A program made the position numbers and the translations under genes. A model generated the notes under the pieces. It saw only the letters and a list, made by a program, of their open reading frames with translations, made no database searches and had not been told where the DNA came from. Below are positions 18,502 to 26,620 of a DNA stretch of 64,000 bases, in pieces (within the stretch, counting starts at the first letter, position 1; each line of letters opens with the position of its first letter). The stretch is from the NCBI GenBank assembly GCA_964543295.1, contig CAZIXA010000007.1, forward strand, positions 1-64,000, given 5' to 3'. Source of the stretch: AE-B3B sp964543295. GTDB lineage: Bacteria > Aerophobota > Aerophobia > Aerophobales > AE-B3A.

Positions 18502-19043
18502 TAGAGCCTCTCCACATTCACATATTCTAGTTCCACAGGAGTCTCCCTACCAAATATGGAAACTAATACTTTGAGCCTCTGTTGATGAGGATTGACCTCT
18601 ATTATTTCCCCTTGAAAATTAGTAAAGGGCCCTTGTACGATGCGAATGTTCTCCCTTGGTTCAAACACAATACCGGGTTTTGGTTTTTTCTCTAAAAGAC
18701 CCATTCGATGTTCAATATTGCTCACCTCTTTTTCATCCATAGGAACAGGCTGATTCTTAGGACCCACAAAACCACTAACCCCCGGCGTATTGCCGATTAC
18801 ATACTTGGTTTCTTCAGTTAAATCCGCCTCTATCAACATATATCCGGGAAAGAACTTCCTCCTATATATTCTCCTTTTCCCATCCTTAACTTCGGCTATC
18901 TTCTCCTTGGGAATTAAGATGCGAAAAATCTTGTCCTTCATTCCAAAAGATTCGATTCTCTGTTGCAGATTGGCCATTACCCTATCTTCTTGCCCAGCAT
19001 AAGTATGAAGGGCATACCACTTTTTACTCAACTTTTCACTCAT
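18501..19043 (-). CDS. nusG: Transcription termination/antitermination protein NusG
   Basis: NusG links RNA polymerase to Rho or to the ribosome. The NGN domain (WYALHTYAGQEDRV, KFFPGYMLIEADLT) and the C-terminal KOW domain (GPFTNFQGEIIEVN) are present. I choose ATG 19043 (MSEKLSKK, 180 residues), seven bases after AGGTGAG, over the frame start at 19055, which overlaps secE. Confidence 0.97.
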   Translation of the reverse strand: MSEKLSKKWYALHTYAGQEDRVMANLQQRIESFGMKDKIFRILIPKEKIAEVKDGKRRIYRRKFFPGYMLIEADLTEETKYVIGNTPGVSGFVGPKNQPVPMDEKEVSNIEHRMGLLEKKPKPGIVFEPRENIRIVQGPFTNFQGEIIEVNPHQQRLKVLVSIFGRETPVELEYVNVERL

Positions 19044-19051
19044 TAAAAGTC

Positions 19052-19237
19052 TCACCTCATAAAAAGATTTAAGATCTGGAACAATACAAAATCTATTCCC
19101 CCAATGATAATAGCAAAAATAATAATAGCCATTATGACAATGAAGGTGGATCTTACAAGTTTCGCCCGATTGGGCCAGCTAACCTTCTTTAATTCACCTC
19201 TTACTGCCCGCAAAAAAACACTTACCTTCTTCGTCAC
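19052..19237 (-). CDS. secE: Preprotein translocase subunit SecE
   Basis: A 61-residue, single-span SecE. The amphipathic segment ELKKVSWPNRAKLVRST and the single hydrophobic helix of about 20 residues are typical of the short bacterial form. The GTG start at 19237 has GAGG directly against it, which is poor spacing, so the precise start is uncertain. It precedes nusG by a few bases. Confidence 0.94.
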   Translation of the reverse strand: MTKKVSVFLRAVRGELKKVSWPNRAKLVRSTFIVIMAIIIFAIIIGGIDFVLFQILNLFMR

Positions 19238-19396
19238 CTCTTTTGCTCTTCAGATAATTTCATTTATCAATAATTTGAAGTCTGGAATATCTCGGGACTC
19301 CTCCTACTGATACTTTCCCGGTACTACCAAGGGTTAAAGATCAGTCCAATGGGGGTCTTTCTTCCACTGATTTTTGATTTCTGACAAGATACTCGA

Positions 19397-19472
19397 GAGG
19401 GGAAATAGGGCTTCGCCGATTCCTTCGGAATGCCCCCCTCGACGGCTCGAGCAAGTCGAGCCTGCTCCCCTC
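19397..19472. repeat. GC-rich nested palindrome between secE and tRNA-Trp
   Basis: The 319-base secE to tRNA-Trp gap has no gene. Its GC-rich centre has GAGGGG and CCCCTC arms at 19397-19402 and 19467-19472, and two inner hairpins at 19419-19431 (ATTCC/GGAAT) and 19444-19462 (seven-base GGCTCGA stem). A T6 tract follows on the plus strand. It resembles a small palindromic element rather than a terminator, because no plus-strand gene is nearby. Confidence 0.6.
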
Positions 19473-19496
19473 TTTTTTCCCATATTTGGTCTACCG

Positions 19497-19540
19497 AGGT
19501 TTACTTGATAATAATTCAGAGAGATTATTGAAATTCCTAT
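19497..19540. repeat. 44-bp dispersed repeat, copy B
   Basis: This is the second copy of the repeat at 1-44 (41 of 44 identical), in the same orientation. It lies just 3' of tRNA-Trp in the transcribed direction. Confidence 0.8.
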
Positions 19541-19556
19541 ACCTGCACTCTAACGT

Positions 19557-19633
19557 TGGCAGGCCCGGCAGGACTCGAACCCGCAACCGCCGGATTTGGA
19601 GTCCGGTGCTCTAGCCACTTGAGCTACGGACCT
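19557..19633 (-). tRNA. trnW: tRNA-Trp (CCA anticodon)
   Basis: The acceptor stem pairs AGGTCCG with CGGGCCT (one G-T pair). The anticodon loop is ACTCCAAAT, with anticodon CCA, and the T loop is GGTTCGAGTCC. Discriminator G and a CCA tail are encoded (19560-19557). Its first two bases overlap the rpmG stop codon, so it must be excised from the tuf-rpmG transcript. Confidence 0.95.
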
Positions 19634-19772
19634 ATTTTTCCTTATGAACTATGTGTTTACGACAAATCGGACAATACTTTTTAAGACTCAAAGAAGGACT
19701 CTTTTTTTCTTTGGTAGTTGTATAATTCCTTCCTTTGCACTCACTACAGACAAGGGTAATTATCTCCCTCAA
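19632..19772 (-). CDS. rpmG: 50S ribosomal protein L33, zinc-binding type
   Basis: A 46-residue ORF with the L33 pattern: REIITLVCSEC, then RNYTTTKEKK, then KKYCPICRKH. The two CxxC pairs are the zinc site of the C+ type. It starts with TTG at 19772; GGAG, overlapping the tuf stop, lies six bases upstream. Its TAG stop (19634-19632) overlaps the 5' end of tRNA-Trp by two bases. The tuf-rpmG-trnW-secE order is common in bacteria. Confidence 0.93.
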   Translation of the reverse strand: MREIITLVCSECKGRNYTTTKEKKSPSLSLKKYCPICRKHIVHKEK

Positions 19773-19781
19773 TTTCTTCTC

Positions 19782-20984
19782 CTACTCGATTATCTTCCCT
19801 ACCACTCCTGCACCTACCGTATGTCCCCCTTCCCTAATAGCGAATCTCAAGCCCTGCTCCATAGCGATAGGAGTGATGAGCTTTATGGTTAATCTTACAT
19901 TATCACCGGGCATCACCATTTCAACCCCCTCGGGAAGATTTACATCTCCAGTTACATCGGTGGTGCGGAAGTAAAATTGAGGCCGATATCCCTCAAAGAA
20001 AGGAGTATGTCGCCCACCTTCTTCTTTGGTCAAAACATATACTTGTGCTTCAAACTTGGTATGAGGAGTGATACTATTGGGAACAGCCAACACCTGACCC
20101 CTTTCCACCTCATCCTTTTCTATCCCTCGCAAAAGAACCCCTATATTGTCTCCTGCCTGAGCTTCATCCAATGTCTTCCTGAACATCTCTACTCCTGTGG
20201 CCACTGCCTTTCTGGTCTTTTCGGTCATCCCTACTATCTCTATCGGATCTCCCAGTGATATTTTTCCTCTTTCCACCCTTCCCGTTACCACGGTTCCTCT
20301 TCCCGTAATAGAAAAAATATCCTCAATGGCCAGCAAGAAGGGTTTGTCCACTTCTCTGGCAGGTACAGGAATATAGTCATCAATCGCACTCAGTAATTTA
20401 ACTATGGGCCCGCACTTTGGACAATCCTCTTTACCACATAGACAACTCAGGCACTGAAGAGCCGAGCCAGCGACGACAGGTATCTCATCTCCTGGAAATT
20501 CGTAATTAGACAAAAGCTCCCGTATCTCTAACTCTACCAGTTCTAATAGCTCCTTATCTTCAACCTGGTCCACCTTATTCAGGAAAACTACAATAGCCGG
20601 AACATTAACCTGACGAGCGAGAAGAATATGCTCCCTGGTCTGTGGCATAGCTCCATCAGCGGCCGAAACAACCAGGACAGCTCCATCCATCTGTGCTGCT
20701 CCAATAATCATGTTCTTGATATAGTCAGCATGCCCAGGACAGTCAATATGAGCATAGTGCCTCTTTTCTGTTTCATATTCTGCGTGATAGATAGCAATGG
20801 TTAGACCTCTTTCTTTCTCCTCGGGAGCATTGTCGATTTCCTCCAAGGTCTTGGCAGTAGCTAATCCTTTTTTAGCCAAAATCTGGGTTATGGCCGCTGT
20901 AAGAGTGGTTTTTCCATGATCGACGTGTCCAATTGTTCCAATATTAACATGAGGCTTGGTTCGCACAAATTTTTCCCGTGCCAT
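19782..20984 (-). CDS. tuf: Elongation factor Tu
   Basis: EF-Tu delivers aminoacyl-tRNA to the ribosome. The GTPase motifs GHVDHGKT, DCPGHADY and NKVD are intact over 400 residues. Two oddities stand out. Switch I reads RGLTIAIYHAEY instead of the usual RGITINTAHVEY. A cysteine-rich insertion with cysteines at residues 178, 181, 183, 188 and 191 replaces the end of the G domain and could bind a metal. The start has GGGAGG upstream. Only one tuf copy is in the window. Confidence 0.97.
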   Translation of the reverse strand: MAREKFVRTKPHVNIGTIGHVDHGKTTLTAAITQILAKKGLATAKTLEEIDNAPEEKERGLTIAIYHAEYETEKRHYAHIDCPGHADYIKNMIIGAAQMDGAVLVVSAADGAMPQTREHILLARQVNVPAIVVFLNKVDQVEDKELLELVELEIRELLSNYEFPGDEIPVVAGSALQCLSCLCGKEDCPKCGPIVKLLSAIDDYIPVPAREVDKPFLLAIEDIFSITGRGTVVTGRVERGKISLGDPIEIVGMTEKTRKAVATGVEMFRKTLDEAQAGDNIGVLLRGIEKDEVERGQVLAVPNSITPHTKFEAQVYVLTKEEGGRHTPFFEGYRPQFYFRTTDVTGDVNLPEGVEMVMPGDNVRLTIKLITPIAMEQGLRFAIREGGHTVGAGVVGKIIE

Positions 20985-21000
20985 TCTTTCCTCCCTTTCC

Positions 21001-21023
21001 CTTTAACTCACGAGGAGTTAAAG
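21001..21023 (-). promoter_or_regulatory. Leader hairpin before tuf
   Basis: A perfect nine-base stem (CTTTAACTC with GAGTTAAAG) and five-base loop lie directly 5' of the tuf Shine-Dalgarno. A second hairpin (GTTGGA/TCCAAC) lies at 21038-21058. Together they could control tuf translation or mark processing after the upstream tRNAs. Confidence 0.6.
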
Positions 21024-21121
21024 TATTTTCTAAGGGCGTTGGATAATCTCTTTCCAACATCCTTATTATGATTTTCACGGAGAATTCCGCACATTTTTTT
21101 CTCTGTTTTACGAGTTTTAAC

Positions 21122-21197
21122 TGGAGCCCATGACCGGGTTCGAACCGGTGACCTCATCCTTACCAAGGATGTGCTCTTCCTCCTGAGCTACATGGGC
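21122..21197 (-). tRNA. trnT: tRNA-Thr (GGT anticodon)
   Basis: Acceptor arms GCCCATG and CATGGGC pair perfectly. The anticodon stem CATCC/GGATG holds loop TTGGTAA, with anticodon GGT. The T arm is CCGGTTCGAACCCGG. Discriminator T and CCA are encoded at 21125-21122. It lies upstream of tuf, a common tRNA-tuf arrangement. Confidence 0.95.
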
Positions 21198-21214
21198 AGA
21201 TTAAATAGTATTTG

Positions 21215-21236
21215 GTCGTTAGTGAATAGTATTTAG
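21215..21236. repeat. 22-bp inverted dispersed repeat, copy B
   Basis: Exact reverse complement of 49-70. It lies just 5' of tRNA-Thr. Related ATTCACTAT text recurs at about 21346-21354, beside tRNA-Tyr. Confidence 0.7.
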
Positions 21237-21359
21237 CAAGAAAATCTGGGAGAAGAAAAAATGTATAAGTTAACTGCAACTCGCAGCTATATGAATATTC
21301 TCCAGTATACCAGAAGATTTTGCTCGCCTTCATCACAATGCCAACTATTCACTATATAG

Positions 21360-21444
21360 TGGTGGGGAGGGATGGATTTGAACCATCGTAGGCAACGCCA
21401 ACGGGTTTACAGCCCGCCCCATTTGGCCACTCTGGCACCTCCCC
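21360..21444 (-). tRNA. trnY: tRNA-Tyr (GTA anticodon)
   Basis: Acceptor arms GGGGAGG and CCTCCCC pair. The anticodon stem GGG/CCC encloses CTGTAAA, with anticodon GTA. The extra arm is long (class II), as expected for bacterial tyrosine tRNA. Discriminator A and CCA are encoded. It sits 41 bases after the ppdK stop. Confidence 0.95.
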
Positions 21445-21484
21445 AACAAATTTTCTCAACTACCCTTCTAATCCTCTACCCCTT

Positions 21485-24154
21485 CTAATCTGCTTTTCTG
21501 GCGTTCTGTTTCTCCTCCAGCTTTGCCTGAGCAGCGGCTAGCCTAGCAATAGGAACTCTATAAGGCGAACAACTCACATAATCCATACCGACACCGTAAC
21601 AGAATTTGACCGAGGAAGGTTCCCCTCCATGCTCACCACAGATACCTACTTCCAAATCGGGGTTAGTTTTTCGTCCTCTTTGTGTCCCCATCTCCACCAG
21701 TTGTCCCACTCCGGTCTGATCCAATACCTGAAAGGGATCATCGCGTAAAATCTTCTTTTTTATGTATGCAGGGAGAAATTTACCCTCTGCATCATCCCGG
21801 CTTAAACCAAAGGTAGTCTGAGTCAAATCATTGGTCCCAAAGGAAAAAAAATCTGCTTCTTGAGCAATCTTATCAGCACAGAGGCAAGCACGAGGTAGTT
21901 CGATCATCGTACCAATCTTATACTTAAAATCGACTCCCTTTTCTCTTTCCACTTCTTTAATCACCTCGATAGTCTGCCGACGAAGGATGCTCAACTCCCT
22001 CTTGTGGAAAACCAGAGGAATCATAATCTCTGGATAGACTTTCCTTCCCTCAAGGATTAGCTCCGCGGCTGCCTCAAAGACCGCTCTGGTCTGCATATTG
22101 TAAACTTCCGGAAAAGTAATGCCTAACCGACAACCACGATGACCCAACATAGGGTTCATCTCTCGAAGACCGGTCACTCGCTGTAGAAGCTCTCTTTTTT
22201 TCTCAATCTTTTTCTTATCCGAGTTTTGGAGCTCCAGTTTGTTTATCTCCAACAGAAGATCCTCATAGTTAGGTAAAAACTCATGTAGAGGGGGATCGAG
22301 CAGGCGAATAATAACTGGCAAACCTTCCATTTCTATTAAGATTCCCTTGAAATCTTCCTTCTGCATAGGTTCCAATTTTTCCAGCGCTTTTTCTCGTTCT
22401 TCTTTATCTTCAGCCAAGATCATTCTTTGAACGAAAGGAAGTCTATCCTCTCCAAAGAACATATGCTCAGTTCGGCAAAGTCCGATTCCTTCAGCTCCTA
22501 ATTCACGTGCCCTTTTTGCATCTTTTGGAGTATCTGCATTGGCCCTCACCCCAAGGGTCCTAATCTCATCGGCCCATTCCATAAGTTTTTTAAACTCATC
22601 GCTTGGCTCTGGTTCCAGCGTAGGCACCTTACCCTTTATTACCCTCCCCGTGATGCCATCCAGGGTAATAAAGTCTCCCTCTTTGAAGACAAGCCCATTT
22701 ACAGTAAACATGCCTTTCTTTTCTTCCACTTTGATGGCTTCACATCCTGCTACACAACACTTACCCATACCTCTAGCTACTACAGCCGCATGGCTGGTCA
22801 TTCCTCCTCTCGCCGTCAAAATCCCCTGAGCAACAGCCATTCCATGAATATCATCGGGAGAAGTTTCCTTACGAACCAGAATAACCTTTCCACCATCTTG
22901 AGTTAGTTCAACTGCCCTATCAGCAGTAAAAACTATTGTTCCGGCGGCTGCGCCTGGAGAAGCAGGGAGCCCTTCAGCCAATACTTCGACCTCTGCATCT
23001 GGGTCAATCCGTCGGTGAAGCAACTGCTCCAATTGACTGGCTCCGATTCGCAGTAGTGCCTCTTCTTTACCGATCAGTCCCTCCTCGACCATATCACAGG
23101 CCACCCTTACTGCTGCTTGGATGGTTCTCTTTCCGGTTCTGGTTTGCAGAAGATAAAGCTTTCCTTTTTCTATGGTAAATTCAAAATCCTGCACATTCTT
23201 ATAATGTCGTTCCAGTCTTTGAGTGATTTCTACAAGCTCATGGAAAACCTGAGGCATATCTTCCTTTAAATTTAAAAGGGGTAGGGGTGTTCTTATTCCG
23301 GCAACAACATCTTCCCCTTGAGCATTAAGCAGATATTCTCCATAAATCTTTTTCTCACCGGTAGCCGGGTCTCTGGTAAAGCCAACTCCAGTACCCGAAT
23401 CGTTCCCCATATTTCCGAATACCATAACCTGAACATTAACCGCTGTTCCCCAGTGTTCAGGAATTCTGTTAATTTTACGGTAGTTAATAGCTCTTTTAGT
23501 ATTCCAGGAGGCAAAAACGGCATCTTTTGCCATATCCAACTGCTCAAAAGGATCCTGAGGAAACTCAGTCCTTTTCTCTTTTTCTATCAACTTTTTAAAC
23601 TCTTCTACTAGCTCCTTAAGATTCTCTGCGGTTAAATCAATATCCTCTTTCACCTGACACTTCTTTTTTTTCTCCTCCAACAATTCCTCAAATTTTTCTG
23701 CCCCTATCCCTAAAACCACGTGTCCAAACATCTGAATAAGTCTTCTGTAGGCATCGTAGGCAAAACGTGGATTCCCTGCTTGGTCCACCAGGCCCTTTAT
23801 CGTCTCATCATTGAGGCCTAAATTGAGCACCGTATCCATCATTCCCGGCATGGATATTCTTGCCCCTGAGCGAACCGAAACCAATAGAGGATTATTGGCA
23901 TTACCGAATCTTTTATGACTTACTTCCTCGACCTTGTTCAAATTTTCCCTTATCGCAGCCTCCAGGTTTTCTGGATAACGGTGGTTTTGGGTGTAGTAGG
24001 TGCATACTTCGGTACTAATGGTAAAACCAGGAGGGACTCGGATACCTAAATTGGCCATTTCGGCAAGATTGGCTCCTTTTCCTCCCAGAATGTTTCTCAT
24101 TTTTGCTGATCCATCGGCCCTATTTTGCGCAAAAAAATATACATACCCCCCCAT
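21485..24154 (-). CDS. ppdK: Pyruvate, phosphate dikinase
   Basis: Interconverts pyruvate, ATP and phosphate with PEP, AMP and pyrophosphate; common in anaerobes for PPi-linked glycolysis or gluconeogenesis. The N-terminal ATP-grasp part (KGANLAEMANLGIRVPPGF), the phosphohistidine domain GGMTSHAAVVARGMG and the C-terminal PEP site GEHGGEPSSVKFCY are in order. I choose ATG 24154 (889 residues), six bases after GAAGAGG; a TTG six codons upstream is the alternative. It heads the tRNA-tuf-rpo superoperon strand. Confidence 0.97.
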   Translation of the reverse strand: MGGYVYFFAQNRADGSAKMRNILGGKGANLAEMANLGIRVPPGFTISTEVCTYYTQNHRYPENLEAAIRENLNKVEEVSHKRFGNANNPLLVSVRSGARISMPGMMDTVLNLGLNDETIKGLVDQAGNPRFAYDAYRRLIQMFGHVVLGIGAEKFEELLEEKKKKCQVKEDIDLTAENLKELVEEFKKLIEKEKRTEFPQDPFEQLDMAKDAVFASWNTKRAINYRKINRIPEHWGTAVNVQVMVFGNMGNDSGTGVGFTRDPATGEKKIYGEYLLNAQGEDVVAGIRTPLPLLNLKEDMPQVFHELVEITQRLERHYKNVQDFEFTIEKGKLYLLQTRTGKRTIQAAVRVACDMVEEGLIGKEEALLRIGASQLEQLLHRRIDPDAEVEVLAEGLPASPGAAAGTIVFTADRAVELTQDGGKVILVRKETSPDDIHGMAVAQGILTARGGMTSHAAVVARGMGKCCVAGCEAIKVEEKKGMFTVNGLVFKEGDFITLDGITGRVIKGKVPTLEPEPSDEFKKLMEWADEIRTLGVRANADTPKDAKRARELGAEGIGLCRTEHMFFGEDRLPFVQRMILAEDKEEREKALEKLEPMQKEDFKGILIEMEGLPVIIRLLDPPLHEFLPNYEDLLLEINKLELQNSDKKKIEKKRELLQRVTGLREMNPMLGHRGCRLGITFPEVYNMQTRAVFEAAAELILEGRKVYPEIMIPLVFHKRELSILRRQTIEVIKEVEREKGVDFKYKIGTMIELPRACLCADKIAQEADFFSFGTNDLTQTTFGLSRDDAEGKFLPAYIKKKILRDDPFQVLDQTGVGQLVEMGTQRGRKTNPDLEVGICGEHGGEPSSVKFCYGVGMDYVSCSPYRVPIARLAAAQAKLEEKQNARKAD

Positions 24155-24238
24155 TTTTTTCCTCTTCGACAAATTTTCTTTTTTACTTTCTTATCTTAAT
24201 TTCTGTTTTTGTCAACCCCTTTTTAAACGGTTATGTTT

Positions 24239-24266
24239 ATTATAATAAAACATTCATCCCTGTCAA
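24239..24266 (-). promoter_or_regulatory. Consensus sigma-70 promoter for ppdK
   Basis: TTGACA (24266-24261) and TATAAT (24244-24239), 16 bases apart: both hexamers are perfect. The leader to the ppdK ATG would be about 78 bases. With no obvious terminator downstream, this promoter could also feed the tRNA-tuf region. Confidence 0.8.
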
Positions 24267-24282
24267 GTGCCTCGAGAAAACC

Positions 24283-24399
24283 GTATGTATTCAGTGAACC
24301 CCATCATTTTTGGTAGTCGCAAGGCTCAGAGCCTGCGCACCCTAAAGGGTGCGGCTACCCTGAAAATTCAATGTGACACGGCGTTTACTGAGCATTTAC
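24283..24399. mobile_element. MITE-like palindromic element, copy 1
   Basis: A 117-bp element without coding capacity. Imperfect inverted ends (24283-24298 and 24384-24399) match those of the copy at 34941-35087. The core 24312-24359 holds nested palindromes: AGGCTC-AGA-GCCT, GCACCC-TAAA-GGGTGC, and GGTAG...CTACC outside. It lies 17 bases upstream of the ppdK -35 box. No transposase is in view, so it would be non-autonomous. Confidence 0.7.
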
Positions 24400-24447
24400 A
24401 GAAAACCCAAGTTGAAAAATCAGAAATCAGGGATTATTACTCAGTTT

Positions 24448-24483
24448 CAGTGATTAGTACTGGTCCCTGAGTACTAATCACTG
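24448..24483. repeat. Perfect 14-bp stem-loop 3' of hflC
   Basis: The arms 24448-24461 and 24470-24483 (CAGTGATTAGTACT and its complement) are perfect, with an eight-base loop, directly after the hflC stop in the transcribed direction. No run of U follows, so it is not a classical intrinsic terminator. It may protect the transcript's 3' end. Confidence 0.65.
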
Positions 24484-24495
24484 ACTGCTGATCAC

Positions 24496-25437
24496 TTACT
24501 TTTTAGGAGATATACTCTTTAGATACTTGTAAAAATCACTGTCGGAAGTTAAAAGTAGCCAGGTCTGTGCATTTAGCGTTCCTTTGTAAGTATCCAGGGT
24601 CTTCAAGAAAGAATAGAATTCAGGATCTTTACTGTAAGCCCCAGCATAAATCTTAGTAGCCTCAGCATCAGCTTTACCCATAATCTCCTGCGCTCGTTGG
24701 TAGGCCTGCGAGGTGATCGTTTGCAGCTCTTTCTCCATCTTACCCTCAATCCCGGCCTTTTTACCCTGACCTTCAGACCGATATTCTTCCGCTATTCTCT
24801 TTCTCTCTGAGATCATTCTGGCGTAAACCTTCTTTCTTACCTCCTCCACATAGTTAACCCTCTTAATCCTCATATCCACCAATTTTATTCCAAATTGGGG
24901 TACTGTTCGAGAAGCTTCTTTTAATATATCCCGGGTTATCTTCTCTCGTCCAAATTTCACCTTTCCTATCTCCTCTGCAGCCTGTATGCCCAGCTCAGTT
25001 TGAACAAGCTCCCTATTTGAATTTCTCACCAGCTCGTAGAGTAGATGATTGGTGATCTGGTTTCTGGTGGCAGAATCAACAATATCATCCAGCCTGGACT
25101 GGGCTGTGCGCTCATTCCCCACTGTCCGGAGAAATTTAAGAGGATCAACGATTTTCCAGCGGGCGGTACTATCAACCCAGATATATTTCTTATCTCTGGT
25201 AGGAATCTGGGTAGGAAGTCCATCCCAGGTTAAAAGACGCTTGTCGAAATAGTTTACCTTCTGGATAAAAGGCTTCTTGAGGTAAAGGCCAGCTTGGGTT
25301 ATTGGTTTTCCAATTGGTTCACCAAACTGAGTAATAACTACTTGTTGAGTCTGATCTACCGTATACAAGGTGCCGCCCAGAATAATCAAACCTATGATAA
25401 TTACTACTATTATAGGAACCAATCTTGTGAGTCTCAT
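24496..25437 (-). CDS. hflC: HflC, SPFH/band-7 membrane protein
   Basis: With HflK this forms the large membrane complex that encloses and modulates the FtsH protease. An N-terminal membrane helix (about residues 7-27) is followed by the SPFH domain (TVDQTQQVVITQFGEP) and a coiled-coil region rich in Glu, Lys and Arg ending GKADAEATKIYAGAY. The 313-residue length is normal. Its ATG follows the hflK stop directly, so translation is coupled. FtsH is not in the window. Confidence 0.95.
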   Translation of the reverse strand: MRLTRLVPIIVVIIIGLIILGGTLYTVDQTQQVVITQFGEPIGKPITQAGLYLKKPFIQKVNYFDKRLLTWDGLPTQIPTRDKKYIWVDSTARWKIVDPLKFLRTVGNERTAQSRLDDIVDSATRNQITNHLLYELVRNSNRELVQTELGIQAAEEIGKVKFGREKITRDILKEASRTVPQFGIKLVDMRIKRVNYVEEVRKKVYARMISERKRIAEEYRSEGQGKKAGIEGKMEKELQTITSQAYQRAQEIMGKADAEATKIYAGAYSKDPEFYSFLKTLDTYKGTLNAQTWLLLTSDSDFYKYLKSISPKK

Positions 25438-26409
25438 CTACTTGCCTCCTTGTTCACTAAGGGGGAGAAGAGGCAATATCCCCTTTTGGTCTACATCAAC
25501 TATATAGGTCCTCCCTATCTTGGGTAGAATCTCTCCCAATGTTTCCAGATATAACCGTCTCTTGGTTACATCCTTAGCCGCCTGGTATTCCTTCCAGACA
25601 GCCACGAACTTATTAGCATCTCCCTTAGCTCGATTGACTCTATTTATGGCGTATCCTTCCGCTACGCTAATTGTTTTTTCCGCCGTCCCTTTTGCCTTGG
25701 GAATGGCTTTATTGTAAGCCTGCCAGGCCTGATTGATAGTGGTCTCTTTATCCTGTTTAGCTTCGTTAACCTCATTGAAAGAAGGCTTTACTGGATCAGG
25801 AGGATTTACATCCTTTAATTTCACCGTAACAATCTTAACTCCTATTCCATAGCTATCCAGTATTGTTTGGAGCGCCTCCTGTGCTTTCTCACCTGCTTCT
25901 CTTCGTCCTACTGTTAAGACCTCGTCGATGCTCCTGTCACCTACCACCTGACGCATAACTGCCTCTGAGATAGCCCTGATCGTACCCCGCACATCTCTTA
26001 CATTGAACAGGAAATCAACAGGGTCTTCGACTTTGTATTGCACGATCCATTCCACAATTCCAGCATTAAGGTCGCCGGTCAGCATCAAGGATTCATCAGT
26101 AAATTCCCCCGGTGCATAAAGTGTTCTTTCTCCAGCTTGTAGAGTCCGAAATCCGAACTCTTCTTTAAAGATGTGTCTTACCCTGACCTTAGTTACTGTT
26201 TCGGCAAAGGGAATTTTAAAATGAAGTCCCGGCTCAGTAGTCCTGACAAATCTGCCCCATCTCTTAATCACTCCCACTTGCTCCGGTCCTATTGTATAAA
26301 AGATAGAGACCAGGATGATTATCAAAACAATCCCTAAAATCCCCCAGCCAATCCATTTCTTAGAAAGAGGCATAGGGAAGTTAACCTCATCTCCTTCCTC
26401 ATAAGCCAT
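25438..26409 (-). CDS. hflK: HflK, SPFH/band-7 membrane protein
   Basis: Partner of HflC. One N-terminal helix (about residues 19-41) is followed by the SPFH domain (GVIKRWGRFVRTTEPGLHFKIPF). The long helix carries QAWQAYNKAIPKAKGTAEK. The glycine-rich N-terminal cytoplasmic tail of E. coli HflK is missing, as in many non-proteobacterial versions. It has its own promoter, with a 160-base leader containing a possible short peptide. Confidence 0.95.
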   Translation of the reverse strand: MAYEEGDEVNFPMPLSKKWIGWGILGIVLIIILVSIFYTIGPEQVGVIKRWGRFVRTTEPGLHFKIPFAETVTKVRVRHIFKEEFGFRTLQAGERTLYAPGEFTDESLMLTGDLNAGIVEWIVQYKVEDPVDFLFNVRDVRGTIRAISEAVMRQVVGDRSIDEVLTVGRREAGEKAQEALQTILDSYGIGVKIVTVKLKDVNPPDPVKPSFNEVNEAKQDKETTINQAWQAYNKAIPKAKGTAEKTISVAEGYAINRVNRAKGDANKFVAVWKEYQAAKDVTKRRLYLETLGEILPKIGRTYIVDVDQKGILPLLPLSEQGGK

Positions 26410-26478
26410 TTTTTCCTCCTTAAATTATATTCCTCTTTATTTGAAACTCTTTATCTTATCAACTCCCCATAATTCACT

Positions 26479-26553
26479 TCAGTTTTTCTTTATCTTTTCC
26501 CAGTCAAAAGACCGAACCTCTTTTCCTGATGGCAGAATTAATTCTCCAGACAT
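26479..26553 (-). CDS. Possible 24-residue leader peptide before hflK
   Basis: In the hflK leader an ATG follows AAGGAGG, and the frame encodes 24 residues (starts MSGELILPSGKEV, ends EKIKKN) before TGA. The Shine-Dalgarno lies only about one base from the ATG, which is too close for efficient initiation. It may be a regulatory leader ORF or chance. I know of no homologue. Confidence 0.3.
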   Translation of the reverse strand: MSGELILPSGKEVRSFDWEKIKKN

Positions 26554-26576
26554 ACCTCCTTTTTTAGTTTTAGCTA

Positions 26577-26604
26577 AGTATATCAAACTCCCTATTAAAT
26601 GCAA
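26577..26604 (-). promoter_or_regulatory. Promoter for hflK-hflC
   Basis: TTGCAT (26604-26599), 16 bases, TATACT (26582-26577). It lies back to back with the proA promoter, so the two -35 boxes are about 16 bases apart. The 326-base divergent region holds these promoters and the leader peptide. Confidence 0.55.
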
Positions 26605-26620
26605 GCAAAAAATTGTTAGC

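Noticed and set aside
24448..24483. An intrinsic terminator after hflC
   Set aside because: The stem is perfect, but no U-tract follows on either strand, so I list it only as a stem-loop.
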